From contig NC_084725.1 in the NCBI RefSeq assembly GCF_033807575.1, positions 2,143,001 through 2,207,000 on the forward strand: a DNA stretch of 64,000 bases, written 5' to 3'. Every line of letters starts with the position of its first letter. Position 1 is the first letter of the stretch. This stretch comes from Cydia pomonella. Lineage: Eukaryota > Arthropoda > Insecta > Lepidoptera > Tortricidae. Both the position numbers and the translations under genes were made by a program. Positions 45,867-57,142 of this stretch are shown here, piece after piece. A model generated the notes under the pieces. The model did no database searches. It worked only from the letters and a program-made list of their open reading frames with translations, and had not been told where the DNA came from.

Positions 45867-46479
45867 TTTATAAACTGATTAATGTTTAGCGCGACTTCAT
45901 ACAATTAAATGCAAGTAGAATGCTTGTGTTTAATTGCAAATTCTGGGACTCGCTGTGTATACTGGCCCTTACCTAACCTATTTTAATAACTATAACCAAA
46001 AAATAAATCGGGATATTTACATGTACGCAATAAGAGTGCGTGTAACTAAAACTCGTAAAAACTACATTAAAGTAAGTACTTTTAATATTTAGAACGTGAC
46101 TAGTACGGAATGCCGGAGCTAAAAGGTCTTCGGATAAAAGGTGGAAGGGAAGAGAGGTAAATGTGAAACATTATAATTATTTTGGTCACTTTGGGCTAGG
46201 CAGTGATATGTAATATGATATGACTATTTCCAGTTGAAAGTTAGAACGAAATAGGATGGTGTGAAGCAGACCAGTATTGCCATTTTTCTTCAATAACCTC
46301 CAATGCCTGGTGAAACCGGTTTATGGATATCTATTTATTTACCCGTGAAAGGGGTCCAGCAAGCATTCTCCATGACAAAGCTCTCTAAACAGTCTCTACG
46401 TGTTGGATCTATATCCCCATGCACGCCTTATAAATGACCCGGCTAAAAACCGTTTGTAACGGATCTCCGGTTTTTATGT

Positions 46480-46871
46480 GAAATTCAGCAAACGAGCAGA
46501 TGAGCTGCCTAATACGAAGGGGTCCATGTCGCCTATGGACATAAGCAACGAATGCAGTGCTGACCCTTGACAATCCTGAATACCTGCTACTCGAAGAACC
46601 CCGTATCGTAGCTCAAAGGAAACACCTCAGGAGGCAATTTATTCCATATCCACGTTCTGGCAAGAAACGAGCGAGATGCCCGCTTATTCTTGGTGTGCCA
46701 TCTATATAAAAATTGGAAATGACCAGCTTTGTTCCTTTGGCGGGAGTTGCGGTGATAAAAGCGATTATATAACTTTTTCGCAATTGCCCGAATTTGTTTT
46801 AATGTGGGGTAAAATTTGTATCGAGGTATAATAGAAATAATATTAATTGGGTAAATTTTTGAGCTGCGCAC
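46480..46871 (-). pseudogene. LINE 3' end, RT C-terminus (copy 2)
   Basis: Minus strand YRWHTKNKRASRSFLARTWI, WNKLPPEVFPLSYDTGFFE, then the same 3' region as 24497-24600 (ATGGACATAAGCAACG on the plus strand, CAAACGAGCAGATGAGCTGC). It keeps the Trp-Asn-Lys-Leu-Pro block that copy 1 has altered. Confidence 0.72.
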
Positions 46872-46916
46872 AGTTTAATCTTGTTTTAATTGTGCACAAT
46901 AAAGAATATTATTATT

Positions 46917-47370
46917 ATTTGTAGATAAAAACCAGCCAGTTGTGAGTTGGACTCGCCCAACGAGGGTTCCGTTACAATATGAAATTATTATTTTTTCTTT
47001 TTTACAAATATGTAGTTTTGAGATTTTTTTCCTATATTTGTGGTGTAAGACGATGTTACTTGCCAAATTTCATAGTTTTAGGTCAACGGGAAGTACCCTA
47101 TAATTTTTTATTCCCTTGAGAGTGTCGAAATATAATTTTTTTGCGACATAAACGGCCGTACCTTTTTTTACGTTAACTTAAAAGCTTGATTTTATCACAG
47201 TATCAAGGGACTGTAGATCTGGGTATATGGTTTAAATTTCAACTTGATACCTCGACACGTTCCCGAGATAAAGGGTCTTGACAGACAGAAAGAAAAATGG
47301 ACAGACAGACGAGAAAAAAAGTGATCCTATAAGGCTCCCGTTTTTTCCTTTTGAGTTACGTAACCCTGTA
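46917..47370. repeat. Dispersed lepidopteran repeat (GGGTTCCGTxxCTCAAAAGG type), copy 2
   Basis: Inverse orientation of 11248-11722: AACCAGCCAGTTGTGAGTTGGACTCG-like start, ACCTCGACACGTTCCCGAGA, a GACAGACAGA tract, and CCTTTTGAGTTACG near the end. Confidence 0.65.
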
Positions 47371-47406
47371 AAGCAAGCACTAATTTGGATGTACTATCTT
47401 TGTTAA

Positions 47407-47611
47407 GCCCGCTCCACATTCTCGATAATACTACATGGGACTAGCCGAATACTGCAGCGACAGAATTGTCGAAGATACCCATCTTGGATGAAAGTCTAGC
47501 TACAACTGAGCAAGGCGAGAATCTAGTGGGTCGCTCTCGGTTTCGCCCGATCTCGGCAAATATTTTAACAAAACCGGTCTCGTGTAGTTTTGGCGAGAAT
47601 GCGGAACGGGC
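47407..47611. mobile_element. 205-bp MITE with GCCCGCTCC.CATTCTCG arms
   Basis: GCCCGCTCCACATTCTCG at the left and CGAGAATGCGGAACGGGC at the right form the terminal repeats. Two opposing 67- to 72-codon open frames cover it; both are consequences of its self-complementarity. Confidence 0.7.
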
Positions 47612-48671
47612 ATTACCCGAATATAAAAGCTGTTTTACCCTTGTAGGGGAAATTAGCACAGACTCATAACCGTAGAAGCAAAGACAATGGAAAGTTTATA
47701 TGCACGTTCAAATGCAAGTCTCAGTGGCGCTTAGTTCTAGTTTTAGAATGGCCAGCAGTCGTAAAATAGCAGTAAACAAGAACAAACACGAATATAATTA
47801 GACAGGAACAATTGTTTACGCTTTTTTAATGTAACCTCTCTCTCTTTATTGTTTTACACGGCTTTGTCTTTTGTACTTTTAATTTGCTAGGTATACAGAC
47901 ATACTAATTTGATTTTACGATTGGGCTTGAAATAAAGCAAAAATTTAAACGGATGGCTCCTAAGGTATACTCAAGTCTATAATCGAACGAGCGAGCGAAG
48001 CGAAGGTATTGAATATACACACGGCTGGCTAGGGGCACATCCCGGTATTTCGATGTTTTTTAGATGAACTATCAAAGGATAGTTTGATGGATAATAACTT
48101 ATGTAAATTTGTTCTAATTTAACTGAAATTGGGTAAACGAGTAGTTGAGGGCATTATATTTTAGTCATTAAATTATGAGCAGGCTCGGTCGAGGAATTAT
48201 TGAACTAGAAGAACCTAGAAGGCCAAAAAGTTGTTTGAGAGGGGTCTTGATATTCTGGTCATCTTATTTACAAGAAAGTATGAGAGTTTGGTATCAAATG
48301 AAAGTGCTCGATTTACAAATTTACCTATAATATTGTTTTTTAATTATATACGATTTTAAAATAGCCTTATGGGTACCCTTCCACAGGGGACAGATCTGGG
48401 GGACTTTTCATAGGAGGGGGGTTTTTATATTTTTATTTTCTGATTTACGTTTGATTATTTTATTAGGTTTAATTTAGTTTGTTTATATTACTTATTATAT
48501 GACATTGTTGTTAGTAAGTCTTACATTTATACTATCATAATTTTAAAATAATTAGCAAGATAAAAAGAAATAGGTATTTGACATCCGACAATAAAGATTT
48601 CCGATTACCAAAGATACAGTTTATTTTTATCTCTATGGATCGCACGTGGTTTTCGATCCTTTGCCGACTAC
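47612..48671. other. No gene recognised
   Basis: AT-rich with a short GAACGAGCGAGCGAAGCGAA tract near 47985. No supported coding frame. Confidence 0.4.
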
Positions 48672-48977
48672 TTACTTACTCCGTAGGCTCAGCGACCCAA
48701 AATGAGACTTGGCCTCCGACACAAGACAGCGCCATTTTTCTCGGTCCTGTGCGACCTCTCGCCAATTGTCGACTCGAAGCTCGCGCAGATCCGCCTCCAC
48801 CATGTCGCTCCAGCGATACCTAGGGCGTCCGATAGGACGTCCTCCTGCTAGGCGACCCAGGTACGCTCTTTTTACGTTCCGATCTTCGTCCATTCTCTCA
48901 AGGTGGCCTAACCAACGGAGTCTGCGGGCTTTACTTTCTCCCATGATGTTAGGTAACACCCGACTAAATAGGTGCAT
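48672..48977 (-). pseudogene. LINE RT C-terminus with (TAAG)n tail
   Basis: Minus strand NIMGESKARRLRWLGHLERM, RNVKRAYLGRLAGGRPIGRP, RYRWSDMVEADLRELR, DREKWRCLVSEAKSHFG, then stop and GTAAGTAAGTAG. The RLRWLGHLERM and GRP..RW..D pattern is the conserved end of RTE-like polymerases. 5'-truncated; the about 100 codons that remain are unbroken. Confidence 0.8.
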
Positions 48978-49139
48978 TTAGTTAATCTATCTTTTTGGCG
49001 AACCGCGAGTTCTCAGATCAGGGCGAACTACTAGTTTATATAATTTTCGTGTAATAACATATCTTGCAAACCAATATGTTGCTATCCAGAGGAGTAATGC
49101 GGTCAGCCTTCTAGGCAGCCTATCAAGCGATCATGACTT

Positions 49140-49262
49140 GACACATTTCCACTTACTTGGCTGGCGCGATGACCCAAAATGAGACTTGGCTTCCAAAACA
49201 ACAGTCCGCCATTTTGTTCGATCCTGAACGAATTCAAGCCAGCCTTTGCCGACGCAGAGCTC
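49140..49262 (-). pseudogene. Second, shorter copy of the LINE 3' end at 48672
   Basis: GCGATGACCCAAAATGAGAC, TTGGCTTCCAAAACA and CGCCATTTTGTTCGATCCTG on the plus strand correspond to 48690-48760. Only about 30 codons remain. Confidence 0.65.
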
Positions 49263-49927
49263 ACCGATTATTTATAAGTTTTTAATTTATGATGATTTCA
49301 CGTGATGAGGCACGACAGGGGTAAATTTATAACAATACGCTTAGGTACTTGTGACCACATTTTGAAAAAGTTTGCTGCAAATAGCTGAACTCGCATAAAA
49401 TCTCCAATGTTTGTAAAACAAAACAATTTTGCAAAGTAATTAAGCCTTAATTAAACTCAATAATATGATATCAAATATCATACAATACAATAACAGTGGA
49501 ATACAAAACCCGTAACCCAATTTCGAACAAAGCGCGGGCATTAAGTTGCTGCGCGATATAAAGTTGTGGACAACTTCGAGGCAACTGTGGGACAACTCCG
49601 ACTATTTCTCCTTTACACGGGATACGGGAGGAATGTTTGAAAACACACGAATATTGTTTTGGAGGGCGCGTTTTAATAAATGTTTTTATTATTAGCTTAG
49701 GCAGGTTATATGTGCTAAACTTTAATATGTAACTAGAAGCATTATTTTACAGTTGACTACTTGTAAATAATGTTAGTTTTTTTGTAAATAATGTCAATCG
49801 ATCTTGATCTTCCTGGGGATCAAATGTCTATATAGACTCATGGCATTAAAGAAACACAAAGGTCAGAAATGAGAGTTAAGGCCTGACGCTCGCACTCGAC
49901 GATTAAAACGCCTCTAACAAAATGATA

Positions 49928-51646
49928 ATGTAATGTGACCCCAAGTAGCATTGCTAGCTGTATAAGAGCTGTATATCAGTTTATTTGAATACTATAAGCT
50001 GTACATTTAGGCTGTACTACAGCTGTATAAGCGCTTATACAGCCCTTATAAGTTAAAAAAGGGCCCCAATTATACAGCTTTTCGCGTTATTAGAGCTGTA
50101 CAGTAGCTGTACAGTAGCTGTACAAGCAATAGATAAGCTGTATAATAGCTGTAATTCGGTGTAAATGGAAACCTTAGCACTACAGATTATCTCTTATAAA
50201 TATGATTTAAGAATATCAGTTTTAAATAGGTTTTTAAAAAATATTCAAGCCTAAAAATGTCTTCTGTTCATTCGTTATATTTGTAATGGCGACAAATGAC
50301 AAATATAAGTGGAAAGTAATAAAGTGCAGTTAAGATACAGGATCTTGAGAGCAGTTATATTACTATTGGTAAGTGCCGATTATTATTTATTGTGAACATG
50401 TGTATCTTTTCTGGCAAAATATTCACGCCCCTGCTTAATAATCAAGAAAAACGTAACAAAAATATCTAAAAGTGGTACATAAGTTTAGTTTTTGTTTTTA
50501 AGGTTAAGGTTTTTTTTCTTTTAATGTTAATTCTAAGGTTAAAGTCAATTTATTTTAGCTGGTTATCATAATATGACAAGTTTTTGTTAAATATTTGCAA
50601 GTTTATCTTTAAGTATATTTTACAAATATGTTTTTATTCATAGTAAAATGGCGACAGTATTTAAACAGCCTATAGGATAGTTGGAGAGCATCATAATCTT
50701 AGTAGCTGTACTATGTAATATGTAATTAATGGAGTCACTTCTACAGCTTTTGGATTTAAATCAGCTTTGTAATAGAATATTTTTATACATTTGACTGTAT
50801 TTCGGCTTTCTGTACATAAGTTATAATTCCCGTTAGAGATCCGTATTATAAATAAAAAAACCTTAGAGCTTAATGGTCTGTATTGTAAATACGTTGTACC
50901 AATTGTATATAGAAAGTGCCTTCTTTTCATACATACACGTACATGCAAAACAGCAACTGATTTAGTATTTTTTCAATGCCATTTATTCATTTAGTTTTAT
51001 AATACACTCCTTGTCAGAAATCATAAAACTACTATACTTATATGAGTGCAAAATTACGCCAAAAAATTACTTTAAGCGACTTTGGTCAGAAATACAGACA
51101 AAAACTGTACTACAGCTGTCATTTATTCTTTTAGTTCTATAATAACCTTACAGACAGAAGTTATAACACCATTATACTTATAATAGTGTAAAATTACGCC
51201 ATAAGAATTAGTTTTAAATCGGAGTTGACAAATACTTTTATACAGCAACAAGTGCCAGGTGATCCTACACTACAGCCTCTATACAGCTTAAATGATAGAA
51301 TAAGCTTGTAGCGTCACACAACACTTAAAGTTTTATAACGGAGTTTACAGATACTTTTTTACAGCAACAAGTGCCAATTGATACTACAATACAGCCTGTA
51401 TACAGCTTTAACGATAGAATTAGGTCGAAGTGTCACACAACACTTAAAGTTTTATAGTAGATTTTTTATTTTCTGATATAACACCCCATGCGTACGCAGA
51501 TTCCTTTATAATGATTTTATACAGCTTGAGCTCAGGTTAGTTTTCTCTGACACTCTTATAAGTCCCTTAAACCACCCTAAGTTCTAAATTGGCTGGTATA
51601 TTGATTTTACCGACACTTAAATGCTACTTGGGACGTCACATTACAT
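49928..51646. mobile_element. 1.7-kb non-autonomous DNA element rich in AGCTGTA
   Basis: Terminal inverted repeats: ATGTAATGTGACCCCAAGTA, GCA at the left and TGCTACTTGGGACGTCACAT, TACAT at the right (ending 51646), flanked by TA on both sides. The first 240 bp hold at least ten AGCTGTA/TACAGCT motifs in both orientations (including AGCTGTATAAGCGCTTATACAG), and similar TACAGC motifs recur in the right half. Two internal segments near 51231-51290 and 51346-51410 are direct duplicates (CAGCAACAAGTGCCA, ACAGCCT.TATACAGCTT). No transposase frame. TA flanks would fit Tc1/mariner or CACTA-free relatives; the family is unassigned. Confidence 0.8.
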
Positions 51647-52213
51647 TAGTATGTCCTAAATGTATGGAAGATCAAGAAAATTGCTATTTTGACCGTAAAA
51701 TATTGCGTTTATGTATATAGTTGTCATACAATTTAAATTTCAATAGCAGTTAAAGAATCGAATGGTATAATTTTCTTTTTTATATTTGCAAGTTTAAAAA
51801 AAAAAATTGTTGAGTCTTTGATGCCTTGTATTTTTTGATAATCACAATGTCTTTTTAAATTCCATTTTTTTATAATAAATGGCCCATTTTCGATCCATTT
51901 GGCTAAATTTTGTTATAATATTCAACATGTATCAAATACCCAATTGTATTATATTCCCCGAATTCCTGAATTATAGACCTCGTTTAGCTCCCTCGTTGCA
52001 CAATGTACTATGGATAGCCTTAAATATCCAATCACTCTTAAATAAATCAATCAACTTTCCTAACTCCGCGGCGGACATCTTAATTCAATGAGTAGTGATT
52101 AGGATTAGATGGTAAGACGTTGGAAACAATCCAGACGCCCCCCACTGAGTTTCACTATCTATTACTTTGGTAAATTCATATTATGAAAGCCGTGAAATAG
52201 TACATTGTGCAAC

Positions 52214-53501
52214 TTCTTCTTCTTCTTCTTCTTTGCCTAGCCTTTTCCCATGTCATTTGGGGTCGGCTCTCCTCGTCATTCTTCGCCAGGCGTATCTGTT
52301 CTGGGTCGTCGAGACATTTGTTTGAGCTTTCTTAAGGTCGTTGTTTATGACGGACATCCAGGTCGTAAGGGGTCTACCTCTGCCCGATCTTTTGGAGCCA
52401 ACGTTGATGCTCAGGACTTGTCTAGTCATGTGATCTTCTGGCCTCCTCATGACATGGCCATACCACTTTAAGCGAGATTCGGAAAGCTTATCTTCTATGG
52501 GCCGGATCTTAAAACTGCCGCGGATGTGCTCGTTTCTAACCCTATCAAGTAGAGTGACACCTCCTGCCCACCTCAACATCTTCATTTCTGTTGTGTGCAG
52601 TTTTGTGGTATGGACCTTCTTCAAAGGCCAACATTCAGCGCCGTAGGTGAGAGCCGGTCGGATTGCGGATTTGTACACTTTCCCCTTCACACGCACCGGC
52701 ATTCTCCTGTCGCATAGCACACCCGATAGTTCCCGCCACTTTATCCACCCCGTGCTGATGCGGTGAACTATGTCAGCGTCAATGGAACCGTCATTGGCTA
52801 CAACCGATCCAAGGTATTTAAATTGGCTGACTTCCCGGAGCTGATGGTTTTGCAGTTTCACCGGATTGCACTGCTGGTTGGGATCCGAGTAGCAGCAGCG
52901 CATGTACTCCGTCTTCTGTCGACTTATTTTTAGTCCGCCTGACTCAATAGCGGCTCTCCATACTTCAAGGGATTCTTCCAGGTCACTGAGGTTATCTCTG
53001 ATAAGAACGACGTCGTCCGCATACAATAGGTCCCAAGGCGGCGTCTTCTGTAGGTTTGCCGTTAGGTGATCCATTACTAGATTGAATAGCAATGGGCTCA
53101 AAGCCGAACCTTGGTGTACACCTACTCCTACTTGAAAGTCGTCGCTTACTCCCGCTGGATTTCTCACTTGTGTATGGACGTCAGTGTACATGTCAGTGAC
53201 TACTTGGATGTACAATTCCGGTACTAATTGCGCGCGGAGAGATTGCCCGATTAGCTGACGTGGGACTCTATCAAAGGCCTTTTCAAGGTCTATAAAGGCA
53301 AGATAAAGGTCCTTTTTTATCTGTTTATGTTTTTCAAGAAGAATCCTTAGACTATGTAGTGCGTCAGTCGTTGACCTTCCCGCTACAAACCCGCATTGGT
53401 TCTGGGTTACAGTGGTAAGTTGTAGCAATCTGCTATTGATGACTCTTTCCCATATTTTAAATGTGTGCGATATGAGTTTTATTGCACGATAGTTTTCGCA
53501 T
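52214..53501 (-). mobile_element. RTE-type LINE, 5'-truncated, with target duplication
   Basis: Minus-strand copy bounded by the exact 10-bp duplication ATTGTGCAAC (52204-52213 and 53502-53511). The 3' end (52214) is a (GAA)n tail, read as TTC repeats on the plus strand. The 5' end is truncated inside the RT. It inserted into the central motif of the MITE half at 53512-53790. Confidence 0.88.
52253..53499 (-). pseudogene. RTE reverse transcriptase, N-terminally truncated but open frame
   Basis: Over 410 codons without a stop, entering in mid-domain at ENYRAIKLISHTFKIWERV (53497). RT motifs follow: FIDLEKAFDRVPR, GVHQGSALSPLLFNLVMD, the catalytic LLYADDVVLI and FKYLGSVV. The C-terminal region has LTYGAECWPLKK, EMKMLRWAGGVT, RLKWYGHVMRR and GRGRPLTTWM. 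The endonuclease and RT fingers are missing, and no natural start codon precedes the frame. The unbroken frame and perfect target duplication suggest a recent insertion. Confidence 0.88.
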
Positions 53502-53511
53502 ATTGTGCAAC

Positions 53512-53790
53512 GAGGGGGGGTAAATGAAATTTTGGATGCGACGGTGGTAATTCCCGAAAGCCACAGGCTGGAGGAAATTAAAGACCGTTTGCAATGTTCT
53601 TACCCCGGAGTTACACACAATATTTGTAATTTCTTGACATGTTAGGCTTCGAAGGCAAAGACCTTATTGGCATTTAAACACAATTGAAAATTATGTAAAA
53701 ATATTTTAAACAGCTGGTAAATTAATCAAATTAAATCATTATAAACATAACCAAAAATGGGTGTTACTTAAATTATTATTTATTTTTTTA
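53512..53790. mobile_element. Half copy of the 541-bp MITE, split by the RTE LINE
   Basis: GAGGGGGGGTAAATGAAATT, GATGCGACGG, TTACCCCGGAGTTACACACA and AGGCTTCGAAGGCAAAGACC follow the arm of 25988-26528 in reverse orientation. The RTE insertion (52214-53501) lies at its centre, in the GTTGCACAAT motif. Confidence 0.65.
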
Positions 53791-54396
53791 TTTTATTTTA
53801 TTATGGCAACAAACAGTCATTACATGAAAAGATACAATAAATGGACTACGGAGAAGACAAACAGTGCCGAAACATTTTTCAAGTTATATTGTGGAAACAT
53901 AGGAGTTGATACTGAGTGGTAAATAGATTCATCGTGCAACACAACACAACACAACGCAAAATCGCATTTTGCTCACTGAGTGAGACAAAATAACTTTCAA
54001 GTGACCTCTATATTCGAATGTCATTTCAACGTGCAGGGCCTAATACAAATTCGAAGTATTTGGATTCTATTGTCTTTGTCCCTTTCTCGTCATTAGCAAA
54101 AAGAAAGAGACAAAAAAAGTGCATACGTAATTCAACGGCATATTGACGGTTCATAATATTTATACGATTTAGAATTAAGACATGTTAAAATTGATTATGA
54201 GCCTTGTAGCTTGAAATAAATGAATTTTATTTATTTATTTTTTATTTTTTATAATTTTGACATGTTTTCTCCATGTCCTGGCGTTTGGACTCTGCTGTGA
54301 GCCGGACATGTGTTTGAAAATAAATAAATATAAATAAATAATAGACCCCCGAAATAAATCAGACCACATCGTTCCAAAACACCCTTTATTATTTAT

Positions 54397-54722
54397 TTTA
54401 GTAATAATTAATTAATGACCTGGAGCATTAGTGATAATTTTTCGATTTTCCGATGAGATACTGTGAAAAAAACTTTTTATACAATACAATACAATGCAAT
54501 ACAAATACTCTTTATTGCACACCTATACAGAAACAGTACAAATAATACAACACATAAAGAATTTTAGTAATAATTAATTAATGACCTGGAATATTAGTGA
54601 TAATTTTTCGATTTTTCGATGAGAAACTGAGAAAAAAAACTTTTTATACAATACAATACAATACAAATACTCTTTATTACACACCTATACAGAAACAGTA
54701 CAAATAATACAACACATAAAGA
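54397..54722. repeat. 165-bp tandem duplication containing a LINE 3' end
   Basis: Two adjacent copies, 54397-54561 and 54562-54722, starting TTTTAGTAATAATTAATTAA and each ending in ATACTCTTTATTGCACACCT, ATACAACACATAAAGAA. Copy-to-copy identity is very high. The second runs on into the LINE 3' region to about 54800 (CAACAGGCGG.CTTATCGCT). Confidence 0.88.
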
Positions 54723-54800
54723 AGAGGTAAACAACAGGCGGTCTTATCGCTAAAAAGCGATCTCTTCCAGACAATCTTTAGCAACCTTTTTTTATGTTTT

Positions 54801-56159
54801 TTTTAAATAAATTCAGATGAATAAATTGTTTAACGCTTTATTTTTGGGATTGTAGGTATCTACTGCAAAGTAGTATTTTCGTAAAAGTAAAATAATTAAA
54901 ATGTTGATTATTCTCATACTCAATGTGTTAAATGTAGTATGTTTATAATTCGGAATAAATGAGTATTAAGTTGTTAAGTGAAGTGTTTCATTACAAAAGG
55001 TAGGACTAGGAAGTGCAGTGTAGTGAGTGAACACAATGTTTGGTCTTAAACTTTTTGATGGTAGTGTATATCAAACAAATCTATAGCATTCCTACAAAAT
55101 GTCCTCCCGTATTTTCCACAATATCGTAAAATGGGACAATAACAATTTTGGCCCTCGCGTATCTCCAAAGTTTCGCGATCAAAATGAACTTTGCCCGCTC
55201 AACTTTGTTAGCCATTTTTAAATAAACTTCTTAACTTGGCAGTATTTTACGTTGCACGCTTTATGGTAGGGAAAAATGAACACTGATATATTTGGAATCA
55301 GTTTATATACCTGTATTGATTTTTATTGTGTATATTCATTTCATAAGTTCACACAATGGACGAGATAAAACACAAAAAATGTGGATAAGCGTAGATATTT
55401 TTGGTCAAAACTTGTATATCGTAAATCAGAGAGAACTTCAAAGAGTAGGTAAGTTGACCGTGATGTCATAGACAAATACAGAAGGATTATTTGCTATATC
55501 TTTATTTCATTATTATATTAAAGATAAATGTTATTTATTTTCATCTCAGCAGCTCGAACAAGCCTACTTTCGTGACTCCAGGGAGTGACGAAAGTGCGAC
55601 TTTCCTCACTCCTGGGAGTGAGACAAAGTAGCATATTAATTTATTGAAGGCCATGAATACAGGATTAAACACTTTACTTGATGTTACATTTTTTAAAACT
55701 TTTATATGTTCTCACTACTGAGGTGAAAAGTTGTATGTGTCACATGAGAGCAATGTTATTTTACATCTCGTGTTTTTTTAATCTTTCGCTTACTCGGGAC
55801 TCAAAATCAACACTCGCAAGAAAAACTAACTTTCCTCTCTTGTTGCACAAATAACTATTTTCAACTAGGCATATTACAATGCGCTAATGTACGTCAAATA
55901 AAGCTATCCTATTTTCCATAGCTGTTTAATCATTTGAGAGTTCGAAAAAGAAAGTTTTGACTTGTCACCCTCGACCGCCATCCCTCCCACAATCAATTCA
56001 TATCTAAATCAATTCATATTTAAATTATCAGTATTACGTCGAGGCATGTATGAATTAAATAATATATTTTATTTACAATAACAGTATACATAATGGATAT
56101 ATTATGTACAGTGGTGTTATTATACCTAGCATAAGTTTAAAATAGGCTATTGAGGCATT
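54801..56159. other. No gene recognised
   Basis: AT-rich. Inverted GACTCCAGGGAGTGA / TCACTCCTGGGAGTGA motifs at 55575-55625 may mark a small repeat, and 55865-55905 matches the LINE 3' fragment at 44710. Confidence 0.4.
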
Positions 56160-56369
56160 GTACAGTCAGCATCAATAGTAGCGGATGAAACAACGCGCCA
56201 AAAGTATCTGATATTCCGGATAACTTACTCTAAAATTTATGTTCATAAGTATATATTTTACAGTCTTAATTGTTCTACACATACAATCATCACATTTTGT
56301 TAAGCTGTTACAGAATGGTAGAAACTTTTGACACCTTGTTTGATCCGTTACTTTTGATGCTGACTGTAC
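56160..56369. mobile_element. MITE of the GTACAGTCAGCATCA family, copy 1
   Basis: 210 bp, GTACAGTCAGCATCA..AGTAGCGGAT at 56160 and its reverse complement ending at 56369. The interior (TTAAGCTGTTACAGAATGG) is in opposite orientation to copy 2. Confidence 0.85.
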
Positions 56370-56530
56370 CAAGGATGCTGGCGGCATTTCCTCGTTGTAT
56401 CGCAATGCTGATACGTTTTGCGATGAAGCCGCCGGCTCTTCTGTCATCAGTTACGTCAACCAGACGCTTCGCGATTTCTGTAAAAAATTTGTGCGCTGGG
56501 ACCCCCATGGACCTAGAGTATGGGAGATAG
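56370..56530 (-). other. Unrecognised protein-coding-like fragment between two inverted MITEs
   Basis: Open on the minus strand: RSMGVPAHKFFTEIAKRLVD, VTDDRRAGGFIAKRISIAIQ, RGNAASILGT, then it runs into the MITE at 56369. The composition (balanced, with charged and amphipathic segments) looks like real protein, and GC content is above the surroundings. I do not recognise the family with confidence. A fragment of a larger mobile-element protein is more likely than a host exon, because no clear splice sites were seen. Confidence 0.4.
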
Positions 56531-56554
56531 AGAGGTAAGGAATGAAATTTCCAT

Positions 56555-56780
56555 GTACAGTCAGCATCAAAAGTAGCGGATCAAATAACGCTTCATAAGT
56601 ATCTACCATTCTGTAACAGCTTAACAAAAAGTGATGTCTTTAATATAGAACAACTAAGACTGTAAAAGATATATTTTTGAACGCGAATTTTAGAAAATTA
56701 TCTAGTTTTGGAAAAGTCATACGGAATATCAGATACTTTTGGCGCGTTGTTTCATCCGCTACTTTTGATGCTGACTGTAC
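56555..56780. mobile_element. MITE of the GTACAGTCAGCATCA family, copy 2
   Basis: 226 bp with GTACAGTCAGCATCAAAAGT, AGCGGAT at 56555 and the matching terminus at 56780. It shares CTACCATTCTGTAACAGCTT with copy 1 in reverse. Confidence 0.85.
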
Positions 56781-57142
56781 CAAAAAGTGTCCATCAAAAA
56801 AGCTTTAAAAGGTGGCGCTACAATATCTAGAATATTAAGAAAAAAAAAATTATATACAGCGCACTTCACTCCGTCAATAACGCCTAGGTTCTTAGCTACT
56901 CTAGCGCTACTCTGGAGAGATTTGGAACTATTATTTATAGCTGACAGCTGGACACTTTTGCAACTGTTCCGGCTATGGAAATTACATTCCTTCCCTCCAC
57001 CTTTCAAAACCTAGAGTATAGCGAAATGATAAAACGTTCCGCCCAATGATACAAAATGGTATTCTTTTTGAGGTTATATGCAAATTATTAAATTAAAATT
57101 ATGAAACAAAAACATTAATAACAAAACAACAAACTGTGGGAC

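Noticed and set aside
47441..47669. Opposing 72- and 67-codon open frames
   Set aside because: Both span a MITE with inverted arms; self-complementarity produces paired open frames.
48578..48981. Plus-strand frames of 81 and 90 codons
   Set aside because: They are antisense to the LINE RT fragment at 48672-48977, which has clear conserved motifs.
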